64,000 nt of DNA, from positions 1 to 64,000 of the forward strand of contig QANT01004024.1 of assembly GCA_003254885.1 (NCBI GenBank). The letters are read 5' to 3'. Below are positions 22,520-34,563 of this stretch, one piece after another. The notes beneath the pieces are model-generated. The model saw nothing but the letters and a program-made list of their open reading frames with translations, made no database searches and was not told the origin of the DNA. The position numbers and the translations under genes are program-made. The DNA comes from Purshia tridentata. Taxonomy: Eukaryota > Streptophyta > Magnoliopsida > Rosales > Rosaceae. Each line of letters starts with the position of its first letter. Within the stretch, counting starts at the first letter, position 1.

Positions 22520-25144
22520 TCAGTGAAGTCCACGAAACACATTCGAGTCCAAGGGTGTGCAAGCGCCAGGCCGGTGGGACAACGGGATGAGCTTCTTGTA
22601 CGTAGCCCGGTTGTGACCTTCCTCCCCACACCTTGAGCATTTATTCCTTTTTTTGGTTTCGTCTCTAGAGAGGGTTCGTTGCTTGCATGGCGACCACTTT
22701 TATGTCTCATAATCGGGGGCCAAACTACCTGATTCTTCACATTGTCCGGAACATTCCACGTGTCTTCCTGACCAACAGGATTAATGGATGTTGCATAGGC
22801 AGCGTGCCATGTTTCGTTGGTGTAGTATCAAGAGCATAATTCATACGGGCTCCACTCACGGTGCCTTACCGCAGCCAAGGCATACTTGCAAGGGAGTCCT
22901 TCCAAGTCAAATTCCCTACAAGAGCAAATTCAGCGCTCAAGATTCACACACACGGATGACGACTTGGAGGGTTTGACAACGTTGAAATCTGTTCTATTTA
23001 TAGGATGAACAATCAGCCGCATGCTTTCTTCCATCCGCCGACGAAGTGTACTTTCCCCTCTGCCTAGTGTCAAGTACATGGATGATGAGGCTGCTTTGGA
23101 CTGATGGGTGAAGAACCAAAGTTGTAGTGTGTGCCTGATATACTTAACCAGGGCAGTCACTGGAAGCTGACGGGCATCTTTCAGCTTTGCATTAAGGGAC
23201 TCGGAAATATTTGTTGACATGCTGTCCCACTTATTGAACTTACAGTATGACCGAGCCCAAACTGCATAGCCCAATTCATCACCGGTGATCCATTTCCTCA
23301 CGAGCTCACTCATTAGGCATAGCAAACGCAAACAAGACTTCTGCCTGTATTTGTTGGCAGCCGAAATGAAGAGATACAAATCAGGATCATCACTTGCCAG
23401 GCTGAACTTCCTCTTTATATTTGCCTTTAGGTGCACAATACAGTTTGTGTACGCAGCCTCAGGGAAAGCTTTGTAACATGCTTTCCGTATGTTATCGTGC
23501 CTGTCCTACACCACCAGCAAATTTGGCACATTCCCGATAGCATCACGAAGTTTACCGAAGAACCACTCCCACGAGGCATTGTTCTCACTATCACATATGC
23601 CAAATGCAACCGGAAATATATGGTTGTTGCCGTCTAGAGCTGCAGCAATTAGCAAGGTTCCGCGGTATTTGCAGTTAAGGAAAGTGACATCAACGGACAA
23701 GGTCTCATGTGTTCAACAAAACCTTTAACGGAAGCTCCCAAGGCCATAACAAAGTATAGGAATTTGTGGTATTCATCAGTGAGTATGTGAGTCTTTGTGC
23801 CAGGATTTTTTTGCTGCAATTCATAACAATATGTAGGCAATAAACCATAGGATGCCTCCGGAGAACCTCGGATCATCTCGAGAACTGCCTCCCGGGCTCG
23901 CCAACATGTTTTATAACAGATATTCACACCATGCTTCTTGTGCATGTCCGCTTGTATTTCCCAAGGTCTATATGAGCGGCCCACTCCAACATACTTATGT
24001 TTAATAAACTCACCAATAACACTAGGAGTAGCCTGTCGATGTTCTTTCCTCCCAGGCTTTAGTCCACACGTGTGTTTGTCTACAATTTTTGTAATCTTCC
24101 AAATGCCCAAAGGCATATGCCTTGTAGCACGAATCCAGTACGGGCAACCTTGGTGAATACAGCATTGGGTAAAAATTGTTTTGGTAGACCTTACCACTCG
24201 ATACTCCCGATTGTCTATAATTGCTTGCAATCCAAGATGACTCCGCAGTTCTTGTTGTGGAAAAAACCCTCACCTCCCACTTCAGCAAAGTGGGTAACCG
24301 TGCCATTGGAACCTGTAATACCAGCACAATCAATTATGCATTCGGTTGCAGGCAATATTTGGCTCGGTTGGAAAAAAGATGGCGATGAATCTGCCTTTCG
24401 TCTTTTTTGTATAGGACATGTAGGTTGTCCATCGGTCACAACCAGATCAGGCCATTCCCCGGCAGGCGACCAATGAGATGGCACACCTCCAAGGTCCAAT
24501 GGGCCATGTGGAGCTGTAACTGCAGAGGTAAGGGCTGCTGCCTCTTCATTGGCCACTTGTTGGCTGGATGGTGGCTGTGACTGAACTACAGATGGGGGGC
24601 CAAGTAGACTTTCATCGTCCATGCACTCAGTGAATCGCACAGTGGTTGGTGGAAGTGGGGGAGAATGTACACATGGCACAATCCCTAGCAACCCATCCTT
24701 AGAGGACAGGGCACATGTATTGGAAACCTTCAATGTTCCTGACTCGTGCATATCATTGCTACAGTGGCTACTCCGAAGGGTAGGTAGTGACGTTGGCATA
24801 TGTGTGGAGTCCATGACTGGCTTGGAATGTGCTTCTATATACAGTGGTACCATGGTCTAACTATTTTGGTTCAAGAAGAAATCCAAATCAATAACATCTC
24901 TAATCTTGATGAATTTGACGGTCCCACATATTGATTCTTTGGCCGAGTACCTCATGTGTATTGTGTGGGAGTCTCTATCAACCCCGAGCAGTTGGCTGGC
25001 CAAATACTGAAGCTCATGCAGGGTCGTGTGTTTGGGTAGTCGTAATCCTTTCTCGTCCCCATCTTCATATGCCAATAGCTCCCCGGTCTCTTCGGCTGTT
25101 GTCCAGTTCTCATTATAATAGCAGATGACACGCACGATGTCCAT
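22520..25144 (-). pseudogene. mudrA-type MULE transposase, broken
   Basis: Reads leftward from the ATG at 25144-25142, which follows TTGCATTTGCAG (a splice acceptor). N-terminal block (RVICYYNENWTT..) to 24857; linker; MuDR DNA-binding zinc domain with STKTIFTQCCIHQGCPYW (about 24190-24140); then the MULE DDE core: VDVTFL with the first Asp, GTLLIAAALDGNN, ASWEWFF (23700-23560), DRHDNI with the second Asp (about 23508), and the helical part to 22930. A SWIM finger CSCREFDLEGLPCKYA (about 22920-22870) has Tyr where the usual His sits. A C-terminal CCHC-like knuckle CSRCGEEGHNRATY lacks its last Cys. Disruptions: a TAG at 24859-24857, frame changes near 24235 and 23670, and stops just before DRHDNI and near 22930. 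It would cut and join element ends in the nucleus; this copy is dead. It is the only transposase in the Ulp1 province. Confidence 0.85.
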
Positions 25145-26248
25145 CTGCAAATGCAAATTGCAATTTACACATTAGTAATTAACTTTGGGCAGGGTACGCA
25201 TCGAGTGAATCACTCATCAAATTTAGTAATACCATTCCGTTGGGATGTTCGCTTGCACGGATGTGACATTGTTTAAAGTTTGGGGTGGCCCCCAAAGTGT
25301 GGAGAGGCAGCAGACACCGTTTGGACACATGGCAGACAAAAACTGCATTGCTGATGTGGTTACGACTGTGTCCACACATTGTCTGCCTGGTGGCGGCATT
25401 TTTGCCCCCGTCCCCTAATTTTGAGAATGGCACATCCGTTGTATAGGAGGTCAACAATTTATTAACAAGTTTACAAACCTAGCACATACAAAATATTTGC
25501 ATGCACTAAGAACCACTAGGGTGGCCTAAGAAGTTGCGGTACAGAGTTAAAAACACCTTAATCCAATTCCCAAAGTTTATATCCAGGTACAAAATATAGA
25601 AAGTAGCGACCATTGGTGTGCCAACTTGAGCCAGCTTCTAATTGATACGAAATGAGGACAATCAACATGAAAGCAGATTGTAGGAGTAAGGTGGCTAGGA
25701 ATTCAATGATTAAAACAAAACAAACATAATATATTCCCTACGACATATGTTGTTATGGGTGCATTAGTAATTTAAACTTTTGCCATGATCCAATGGCTGC
25801 ATCAATTGAGGCAAGCAAAAAAATTATTTCAGGGAAACTACAGGCAACAATGCACTCGACATTGCAGTCCCAACACTTACATAATTGGTGCAGAGGTTGT
25901 CTCCACATACAAAAGACAATTAGCAGTCAGACAGAAGGCAATCGCGACGGATTGATGTCGTGACAACCTGTGTACTTATTGTTCAGGCTATGTCTGCATT
26001 TCAAGCATTGCCACCAAAACCTCAAATAAACCAGCCTATGGGTGTGTATAAGCAGCCTATGGCTGACTATACCACAAATAAGCACAGTGTTGAGCAGCGG
26101 CACATCCTAGGTGCCTTCCAACAAAATATAAGACAGACCAGCCGTAAGCACTTCCCTGTGCTTTCTCCCATCTTAACTGGGAAAAAAAATTAAAAAACAA
26201 ACAGAAAGTCAAGAAAATGGAGGTGACTCATTGTAGATTCAACAGTGC
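25145..26248. other. 5' side of the transposase gene and spacer
   Basis: Probable leader and intron of the transposase gene. It includes a GGACACATGGCAGACAA..TGTCCACACATTGTCTGCC inverted pair at about 25330-25390. A polyA-like tract lies at 26187-26200. No coding region supported. Confidence 0.4.
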
Positions 26249-26488
26249 GCGCTGGATATCTTCAGTGAGAGCTTGATTTGCCCGGTGGGAGCTGGACTTT
26301 CTTAGTGGTAGCTGGATTTTGTCAATGGGAGCTGGATTTGCTCAGTGGGAGCTGGATTTGCTCAGTGGGAGCTAGATTTGCTCAGTGGAAGCTAGATTTC
26401 CTCAATTGGAGGTGGATTTTCTCAGTGGGATCTGGATTTGCTTAGTGAGAGCTGGATTAGCTCAATGGGACCTGCATTTCTTCACTGC
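26249..26488 (+). repeat. 20-bp minisatellite, about 12 copies
   Basis: Tandem units of consensus GAGCTGGATTTGCTCAGTGG, 20 bp long, with 0-6 changes per unit; the central three are nearly identical. The period is not a multiple of three, so it is not a protein repeat. Confidence 0.9.
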
Positions 26489-27660
26489 CCACCTGGTTGT
26501 AGTTGTTGCCATTTTAGGGGTTTGTATGCGTCGACCTCAAAGCTTAGTTCGCACTGGGTCCTTGGATTGGCGGTGAGGTGGAAACGATAACCCACAAATA
26601 AACAGGGAGGTTATCGGTGGGAAGCTATTTGGAGTTGGAGGGAGATTTTGGCGCGAATGGGAGCCTTTGGCACCGTTGCGGGTTGGGTCCTCTTTCAATT
26701 TGGGAGGAACAGTAACTGACAGCGATAACGGGGGCAGTTCAAAGCATTGAACAAGGTGGACGGACGTTGCCCTTGTGTGCCCTTGGTTCCGTTAGTAACC
26801 GTGACTGTCTTTTGTCCCAACACCTAGCAAACAGAGCTTGCACATCGCAGGCAGATATGCACACGACATAAGTGAGGACAGCGGGTAGCCATCATGCGGA
26901 CAACATGTAGCCAATGGTTCGATGACCCACGACCAGTCCCAAGTGCATAGGGGTTTAGTCGTATTGACTCTAGTCACTCTAGTTCAGCGGGGGAATTTTT
27001 CAACCCAAGTACAAATTAATTAAAACATTTCCAATTTTTTATTTTGGAACCCCAAAAATTACTTCGACATTCGACATGAATTCCTTGGCTAGCCTATTTT
27101 GATGAAAGTACGCAGAATTTTCATATCTGTTGTTGTATCAATTTGACTTAATATTTAGTCTGCATACTAACTATCCAAATTACTTCTACTTACTATTTGT
27201 TCAAAGCCTCTCCCTCCTTCACCTCCTTATACACAAAACAACATAAATATTCAATAATTATCTACACATTCGTTATTGGGGTCGTATCCGTGATGGGGAC
27301 GACAACAATTAAGGTCGGCAATCAGCCTGAGTAGCCCAGTCTAGGCCGACTCTAATTTTGCAGGCACAATCATCCATTTACAAGCGCCGAATAGGATTGT
27401 GAGGCCGGCCCGGGCCTGGCTTCGGGCCTAAATACACAACTCTATGTAATCCTCGGGCTTCAGCCTTATAGGCGTTTGGCCCGGGTCGAGTTAGGGCCAA
27501 ACGGGAATTTGGTCCGGTTTGGCATTTGTATTTGGTATTCATTGCATGAACATCAAATACAAATGATTCTAAAAAATATGTCTATATTTAATTTACCCCA
27601 AACTTAACAACTTCATACAGATTGTGCCACATCCATTTGGGGATCATATATATACACACA
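26489..27660. other. Spacer with possible MULE terminus near 26988
   Basis: No coding region supported. GGGGGAATTTTTCAACCC followed by CAAATTAATTAAAA at 26986-27025 weakly resembles the inner side of the MULE terminal repeat. 27330-27510 is rich in GGGCC/GGCCC words of an unidentified repeat. Confidence 0.3.
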
Positions 27661-27892
27661 AAATAATAGTTTTAGTGTATCAGTCCTCTCTACAGAGGAT
27701 AATGGCACTTTTTAAAGTTCGCGGACGCAGACAGATGGAGAACAATAAGCGGCCAATGTGTGGACATAGATGATAAAAATAATAGTTTTAGTGTATCAGT
27801 CCTCTCTACAAAGGATGATGGCACTTTTTAAAGTTCGCGGACGCAGACAGATGGAGAACAATAAGCGGCCAATGTGTGGACACAGATGATGT
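27661..27892 (+). repeat. Tandem duplication, 116-bp unit, two copies
   Basis: 27661-27776 and 27777-27892 are direct repeats differing at about four positions. Each contains GCACTTTTTAAAGTTCGCGG and GTGTGGACA. The near identity points to a recent duplication. Confidence 0.9.
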
Positions 27893-28001
27893 GTTTGCAA
27901 CAAATTTGTTGCAGCAAGTTTGCAATTTTGTATCCATACATTATCCACTTGTTGTCCACTTTCTATCCACCTATGTAAACTTTAAAAAGTGCAATCATCC
28001 T
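27812..28001. mobile_element. Small fold-back element, 190 bp
   Basis: Arms AGGATGATGGCACTTTTTAA.. (27812-27834) and ..TTAAAAAGTGCAATCATCCT (27978-28001) pair almost perfectly, with GTGGACAC on the left and TTGTCCAC on the right. The centre reads TTTGCAACAAATTTGTTGCA. Related units lie at 28340-28450, 28560-28740, 28800-29000 and 29095-29295, forming a cluster. Confidence 0.7.
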
Positions 28002-28339
28002 CACCTGACAAAATCCATTTAGTGTATAATGTTTACAGAAGGGCCTAAAACCCTAACAATTGGAAGATTGGGGTTTCGGATATTGGGAGATTGGGCAATT
28101 GGAGTGTGGGGCATTGGGGTTGGGCAATTGGGGTACTGACTAATTTTGGTATAGTTGGGGTTTTAATGAATGCGATGAGGGCTTCAATGTTCAATTGAGT
28201 AATTGACTAATTGAAGAGTAATTGAGTGTCAAACTTTCAATTGGGTAATTGATTATTTGATTGGTAGATTACATAATACGTATAAATTATAACTTATGAA
28301 ATTGATAACTTATTAGTCCTTTGGGGTGGATGCCCGCAA

Positions 28340-29295
28340 ATTAGAGAAAAAGTGTGGAAAAGGACAACAGGTAGACAATGGGTGGACAATAGGTGGACAA
28401 TGAATGGATAATACAACAATTGTTGCAAAGCATCATTCGTGTCCACACCCTATCACAGTCGCCAAAAAAAATGTAGTCATCATCACGTGAGAAAACATGT
28501 AAATATGTTATAATTTTGATGTATACAAATTCATAATCAGTCATTCTTTGAGAGAAGGCCAGCAAATTTAAAAGTTTGCAAACGCAGACAGAAAGTGGAC
28601 AATAAGCAGACACTAGGTGGATATAAAATTGCATAACTTGCTTTAACAAATCATAATTGCAAACACATCTGTATGTGCCCAGTGTCCACCTATTGTCTAC
28701 CTGCGGTCGATGTCCGCGAACTTTAAAAAGGTGCGGTTATCCTCACCTGAGAAATTCCAATATAAAATTTTAAGACTACAAGTTATAGGGATTTTCTCAG
28801 GTGCGAATGTTTGCAAATTTTAAAGTTTGAGGAAGCGCGCAGAAGGCAGACAAAAGTTGGACGGAGGCAGGACAACGTGTTGAGACATTGCCAAAAATTC
28901 TGATGTTTTAAAATATTGTATCCATATATTGTCCGATATTGTCCACCTATTGTCTACCTACTGGCCATCTATTGTCCACGTGCAAAGACTGTCATATTTG
29001 CGACCATCTCTAGCGGACTGATAAGTTGTATATAACTAACATATAACCATATATTTTCTTATAATATTTAGTTATATAATTAGAGGTGTTCTCAGGTGAG
29101 GATGCAAGAATTTTTTTTTATTTTGCTGACGTCGACAAAAGGTCGACAAATTGCGGACAACGTGCGGACACAAATGTTGTGTTTGCAACAAGTTCGTCTG
29201 TTAGCTGTAAGTTTTGCACTTTTGTATCCACATACTGGCCGCCTGTTGTCAGCCTTTTGTCTGCGTCCACAAACTTTCAAATTTCCAGACATCCT
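28340..29295. repeat. Cluster of GTGGACA/TGTCCAC fold-back units
   Basis: Four more degenerate units with GTGGACAAT runs on one side, TTGTCCACCTATTGTC runs on the other, and CTCACCTGAGAAA / TTTCTCAGGTGAG borders facing one another. The centre word TTTGCAACAAGTT recurs at 29185. No coding region supported. Confidence 0.65.
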
Positions 29296-29749
29296 CTGTA
29301 GGACTTAAGGAATGACAACAGGCAAACAATGAGTGAACACAATATTGCAACACATCACCTATCAAGTTGGTGTCCCCACGTTGTCGTTTTTTTGTTCGCA
29401 TCCGCAAAGTTTCCAGTTAGCTGAAAAAGGGCTGCCGGGATAATCCCGACTATTATATTGGCCTGAGTTATTATTAACATTGTTCGTACCTTCTGTGTGA
29501 AGCTAATATGTTCTCATTCATAAACACAAAAATGATCGACAAATAAAACCATGGTTGTGGTTGGACTTCATTTTGGGTCCCTAACTTCAACTATGATTGA
29601 ATAACATGGATTCCAAAGAAGGATCGGTGTAGCCAATTACATGCCATCAACCTGACGGTTTAGTGAATTACATGGTATCTAAAAATTAGTGAATTATTGA
29701 ACTTCTAATACACCCTATAATCACAACATCACCACTGCACTGGGTCAGG
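29296..29749. other. No recognisable feature
   Basis: Spacer downstream of the right Ulp1 gene (minus strand). It probably contains that gene's 3' untranslated region. Nothing else is supported. Confidence 0.3.
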
Positions 29750-32700
29750 CTACATGATGGCCTCGCGTACATAGATGTCCGCAGCTAATCGGACTCGAAA
29801 CCAACATATATTCTCCTGTGTGCAGCAGTCAACAGAGTGTCCCGCTGATAGCAACTCCATAAACTTCAGCGCAAACACTCCACAGTCACCCCTATATATA
29901 AGACCGAAGGGGAAATATTAGAGAGAGATTGAAAACCAGAAAGCATGAGAATGCATCAACACATGTTATGCAAATCAGCAAAATGATACACAAAAGAAAC
30001 AAAAAATGCTCACCCATTGGTCTGTTGTGGCACACCGGGCATACGTTCAATTGGCCACGGCTGCCCATCACACCGCAAGTCATGCCGGGCATCATAGAAT
30101 AGGGCATCCTTGAGAATGGCCGGTAGCAACGTACTCATAGGCTAAAGGGCATCAAATATCTTCTTATTGGCATGGAGGTTGACATATGAATCGTACACAC
30201 ACAGCTTGCGAGCCACAAGGTCAATGACCACAGCTACCCAATGTCTGTCTTCGACATTTAGTGGACAGAACACCTTGTCAACCTCAGTCCATGCTTTGCC
30301 ATAACAGGGGTTCGTGCCTGTGACAAAGGTCAGCACCCCAATTAGAATTGATATTTTTGTCTTGGCAGACCTTGTTCTGTGAGTTGTAATGGCAGCTTGT
30401 GTCGATCGGACAAGGAACTGCAAATTTAGTAGGTGGTCAGGAAATATAGTCAGACATGAGAGTGAGTGCTCAACCAGTAAATAAAAAACTATAACAACTA
30501 GATGGCCAGCATGCAGACAAAACATGGACAACGCAAAGACAATATCTAGATACAACTTAAATATGCAGCCTACAAAGAACATAACACGATCTTCGGGGAC
30601 CACAGTCAACAACAACATACACGTACCGGAAAACAACAGTCAACGGTCGTCCACCTTGTTCCAAAGGTCTCAGGGTGCTCCGCCTACCGCTTCCGAAGCA
30701 GCCAGAGAGCTGTGTCAATATGCTGTGTTGCCATGGAACAAAAGGGGTTAGAACAGTAGCATAATCAGCGGCAGGGTGTTAGTTTGGTTTTGGTGCGCAT
30801 ACAACATTAATGTCAACTTACATCAGTGCCAAGCCAGCATGCAGGTGTTAGGAGCTGATGCATGAACCTGCGGTCAGCTTGGAGACAATTCCCAACGAAC
30901 AACGTCTCGCTGCAACAAACAACAACCAGCCACTGTATAAACATACATATACAACCTTACTTGACATGAGGAAAGGATTTGACAACACACATACCTGGGG
31001 TTTTCATCCCAATGTTGAAGGTAGCTGAGAAAGTCGTTCATGATCGCGCCCGGGTAATGACCAAGAGGATCAAAGTTGACTGCCTCCTGTTGTTTCTTCT
31101 GCTTCTTCGCTAGTGGATTGGTTAAAATGGGTTTCAATCTGCCACCTCGCCTCTTATACCTCCGGCCTCGACCCTCACCAACAGCCATGCTCTCACCACC
31201 CTTTCTAGCAACGAATTCTGAGGGCGGAATGATGTCCACACTATCAATGGCTTCTACACCGCCCTCTTTGTTGCCCTGGTCAGTGGAAGCTAGAGGATCA
31301 TCCTTCCACTTCGCCACCAACTTGCACATGTACTGATAAAGGTCCACATAATTGTCGGGCCTATATGTAGATGGAGAGGCAGCCACTGCATGAGTTTGTG
31401 TTTGTGTGTGCAGCAGCTGGTTTGCCAAGGCGACTTGGTCACTGTCCACAATGGCCATACTTGCTTGAACATCAGGGACTGGCACAAATGACGTCGCTAC
31501 GTTCGAACACTCCACTATGGGATCACTACTCTGTTCAGCAGCCACACCTTGATCGTCCCCCTTATGATCGCCCCCCTCTGACTTCTTATCACCAGTGGAG
31601 GGCCTACCAACGCTGTCCCCAACTGCTGCCAAGTTGGGGGATACAAGGTTTTCAAACCCCGGGGGGAGGGGGGGAAGATCTTCATTCCTCTCAGGCGAGG
31701 GCTGGAATGAGGAACCGCCAGTGGGACTGCACCCCTCAACATCCTGCTGCGTGGTTGATGGCGCCAACATGCGCTTGACCTCCACCACTAACTCGGTGAC
31801 CTTCTCCATTTCGGCCTTAACAATGGCCCTTGTCTCTTTCACCAGGTCAGTCCTGAGTTGGGCAAGGTCTCTTTCAAACCTCTGCGCCATAGCATGCATC
31901 ATCTCTGCCTGAGAAAGACATTTACCCTTAGGGTCAGCTCAAAGAATAAACAATAAAGTTGAAACACAAATTACATATGGTGTACAGACAGTGGACAGGT
32001 TGTGGACAACCCAAGGACAGTATAGTCCTTCAATAAGAGTAAGGTGTCCATCAATTGTCGGCTTTCTGTACACCATTTGTACAGGCCTTGTAAACAGGAA
32101 GTGTTACAACATTGTTAACGCTCACGTTGAACATAGACTGCCATTACCAAAATTCCCGTGATGAGACAGGTAGTCTAAAAAGCAAGTGTATTATGGAAAA
32201 GGTGGTTTACCATTAAGGGGTCTCGCGGCTGGTGAGGGGGGGTGGGTTGAGCAGCATGGAGGGAGGATGACGTGCCGCCTACTTCCGAGTCGTTTTTGGC
32301 ACGACGCCCTTGCTCTTCATTCTCACCCTCATACCATCTCTCATCCCAGTACGCCGCAGCCTTCTTAGTTGGCGAGGGCTCCATCACCCGCACGTCCAAA
32401 TCTTCCTGCACATTTCAAGATAGTAATTTAAATAAAAGATATGAGATGTCTCGAAATTCTACGCTTTGAAATTGATTTCTGTGTCTTCTGTATTAATTCA
32501 ATAAACTAAATGAATTAATTTGAACAAGTTTTTCAACGCTTCATTGACCACAGGACCGTAAACCCTAATTTTAATTCAAATATTGAATGAATGAGAGAAG
32601 TGTGCGATAGCTAACCTCATCAAATACAAGCAACCTCTTCGTCAAGTCCTTCATGGTCAAGCCTCCAGAGTTCCGCCACCGCAATATGCGGGGGACCGCA

Positions 32701-33603
32701 TCCGGTTCAATCCTTACCACAGCAGCCGCGGACAAGAAGCTGGGAAAAGTTTCATACGCCCAAACCTAGGAGTTAAAACAACAATGGGTGAAAGCATTTT
32801 CAGAATTGTTAGAATCCTACATGGTCACACAACGTAGCAAAAAAAAAACATTCAAAAACAGCTACCTGGAGCGCAAACGGGAAGCCCGTGAGTTCATACT
32901 CTGATGACGATTTCCCTTCCTTCACAGCCTTCTCAAACCGTGTTTAGAGATTCAGATCACGAAATGAGTCCATCGTTTCAGCGTATGACACGGTGCCCCA
33001 AGGAAAATTATAAAACTCCTCCAGGTTCTCTGCGACCTTTAGGAACCGGAGGTCATTCTTGTTGCTCTTTTGTCTTCCCAAGAGGACAAAATATAAAAAA
33101 TATAGGAGGCCCAGCCGAAATCTGTCCTCGCTGTCCTCACACGTATTAAACTTCAGCTCCAATTCATTACGGCTGACGCTCTTTTTTTGGGGAAAATACC
33201 TCAATTTCAGCCGGGAAGAGTTGTCCATCGCTTCCACTCCATCGTACTCATTGAAGTGTATTTCTGGTTCCCCACCAAAACGCAGCCCGATTATGAGGGC
33301 AAACTCCCTCTTCCCGAACCTCATAAGTTGCTGCTTCGACAGCATAACCATGCCACCACCCCTGTCATCTTCACATTGTGCCCACCGAAGCAGCAGCCGG
33401 TGCATAAGTGGTGCACTGAATCTTATCCGGTGCTCGGCATCAAGGAAGTGCCCAAAAGGGCTGCCCCGGAATCTGGCCATTTCATCGTCTGTGAACCTGG
33501 CCCTTAGGGTTCTCAAGCTCTCAGTGAGCTGCGACCGGCAATTAATCCGGGCTGAGTGTGGAGGGCACTTGCACTTCAGCTCGTACTTCAAACCACCTGA
33601 CAT
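29750..33603 (-). pseudogene. DUF1985 / Ulp1-like C48 protease gene carried by a MULE (right copy)
   Basis: Inverted paralogue of the gene at 12510-17574. Exons by GT..AG borders: 33603-32866, 32765-32616, 32405-32211, 31908-30995, 30909-30822, 30722-30627, 30417-30014, 29891-29750. Exons 2, 5, 6 and 7 are exactly as long as in the left copy (150, 88, 96, 404). DUF1985 occupies exon 1 (FRGSPFGHFLDAEHRI, MRFGKREFALIIGL). Exon 4 opens with a coiled coil (MAQRFERDLAQLRTDL) and carries basic patches (RRYKRRGGRLK, AKKQKKQ). The protease triad is complete: His in VEDRHW, Asp in VYDSY, Cys in GDCGVFALKFME. It ends VREAIM-stop at 29750. In-frame stops near 32944, in exon 6 (after LLRKR) and in exon 7 (after FDAL) mean this copy is probably dead too, though less decayed than the left one. 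Confidence 0.8.
31975..32100. repeat. GTGGACAGG..TGTCC island in intron 3 of right Ulp1 gene
   Basis: GTACAGACAGTGGACAGG and GTGGACAACC on the left, TGTCCATC and GTACACCATTTGTACAGG on the right: the same fold-back design as the interior of the MITE at 20622-21142. Confidence 0.6.
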
Positions 33604-33669
33604 ATTCCTGAAAAGATGTGGACAGACATTAAATTGCAGCCATGGTGCAGACAATGGGTAGACAATGTG

Positions 33670-34563
33670 TTGGCAGGGAATGGACAATGTGTACACAGAG
33701 AGGGGACAATATGTGGACACAGAATTCCATAGCTTGCTAGCACATTAATAGTCGGCATAAGTGCATCTCATTCCCTCAAATGTGATCATGTCGATGACTG
33801 TGAGACAACTAGGACAGTTCCGAAAGCCAACAACAGAACTACATAAACTACAGCTTCAAGAGAGATGACAGAATTGGATTATTTGGAAATTTCCTCACAA
33901 CACAATTGTTTTAGCTTTCGTCATCTTTCAAATCCTGTATTATAAACTAAAAGATAAACTGGATTCTACATTAACCGTAATTGCACATTTGTACGATTTT
34001 CATTCTCATATGCTATTTTTTTTTTTTGGGTAAACAGGAAGGCCAAAGGCCCAAACACAGTAGCCTACCCACCCACAAACCGAGAGTGAGAGAGGCCACT
34101 ACAATCCTCAAATGAAACTTGAATACAACCTAAGGGGGGCTGGGCGAAAAACCACAAACCCAGATCAATTCTCATATGCTATTTTGACAAATCATCCCCA
34201 AATATAAAAACCCAACAATGATCACCACCAAAAGACAAGACCCTTTACCCTTCTGCATATTGCATTAATCCCTGTTTTTCTTGCTTTCGGTGCTCCCAGC
34301 TCACCATGAGAGTCCTAGTGAACTCTTCACAAAACATCCACTCTCCCAACCCAAAACTCGAACTCAAATGCAACAACAACATATATGAAGTTCAAAAAAT
34401 TGACCTTCTCGCCAAAAATCAGTAGAACCACTTTTGGGTATGGCGACATTCAGCTGGCGATGGACCTCTGGCGCACGGGATGCGGGGAACGTCACCAACG
34501 CTCGACTCTGATGTCAACGTCGGTCTTCCTCGTCACTGCTGTCTCGCCCCTCTGGTTCGTACA
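33670..34563 (-). repeat. Right arm of the ~0.9-kb inverted repeat
   Basis: Reverse complement of 11457-12350 at about 95% identity where counted. It is cut at 34563 by the family-A LTR, so the terminal 300 bases of the element present on the left (11157-11456) are missing here. Confidence 0.85.
34016..34167 (-). mobile_element. Short retroposon with poly(A) tail (right arm)
   Basis: Same insert as 11857-12008, minus orientation, flanked by the same 14-bp repeats (34002-34015 and 34168-34181). The shared target duplication means one insertion event predating the split or copying of the two arms. Confidence 0.8.

Noticed and set aside
26986-27025. MULE terminus reading to the right, which would delimit the right Ulp1 element.
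   Set aside because: Only a weak match to known ends in this window, with no 9-bp flank; kept as a possibility within the spacer entry.
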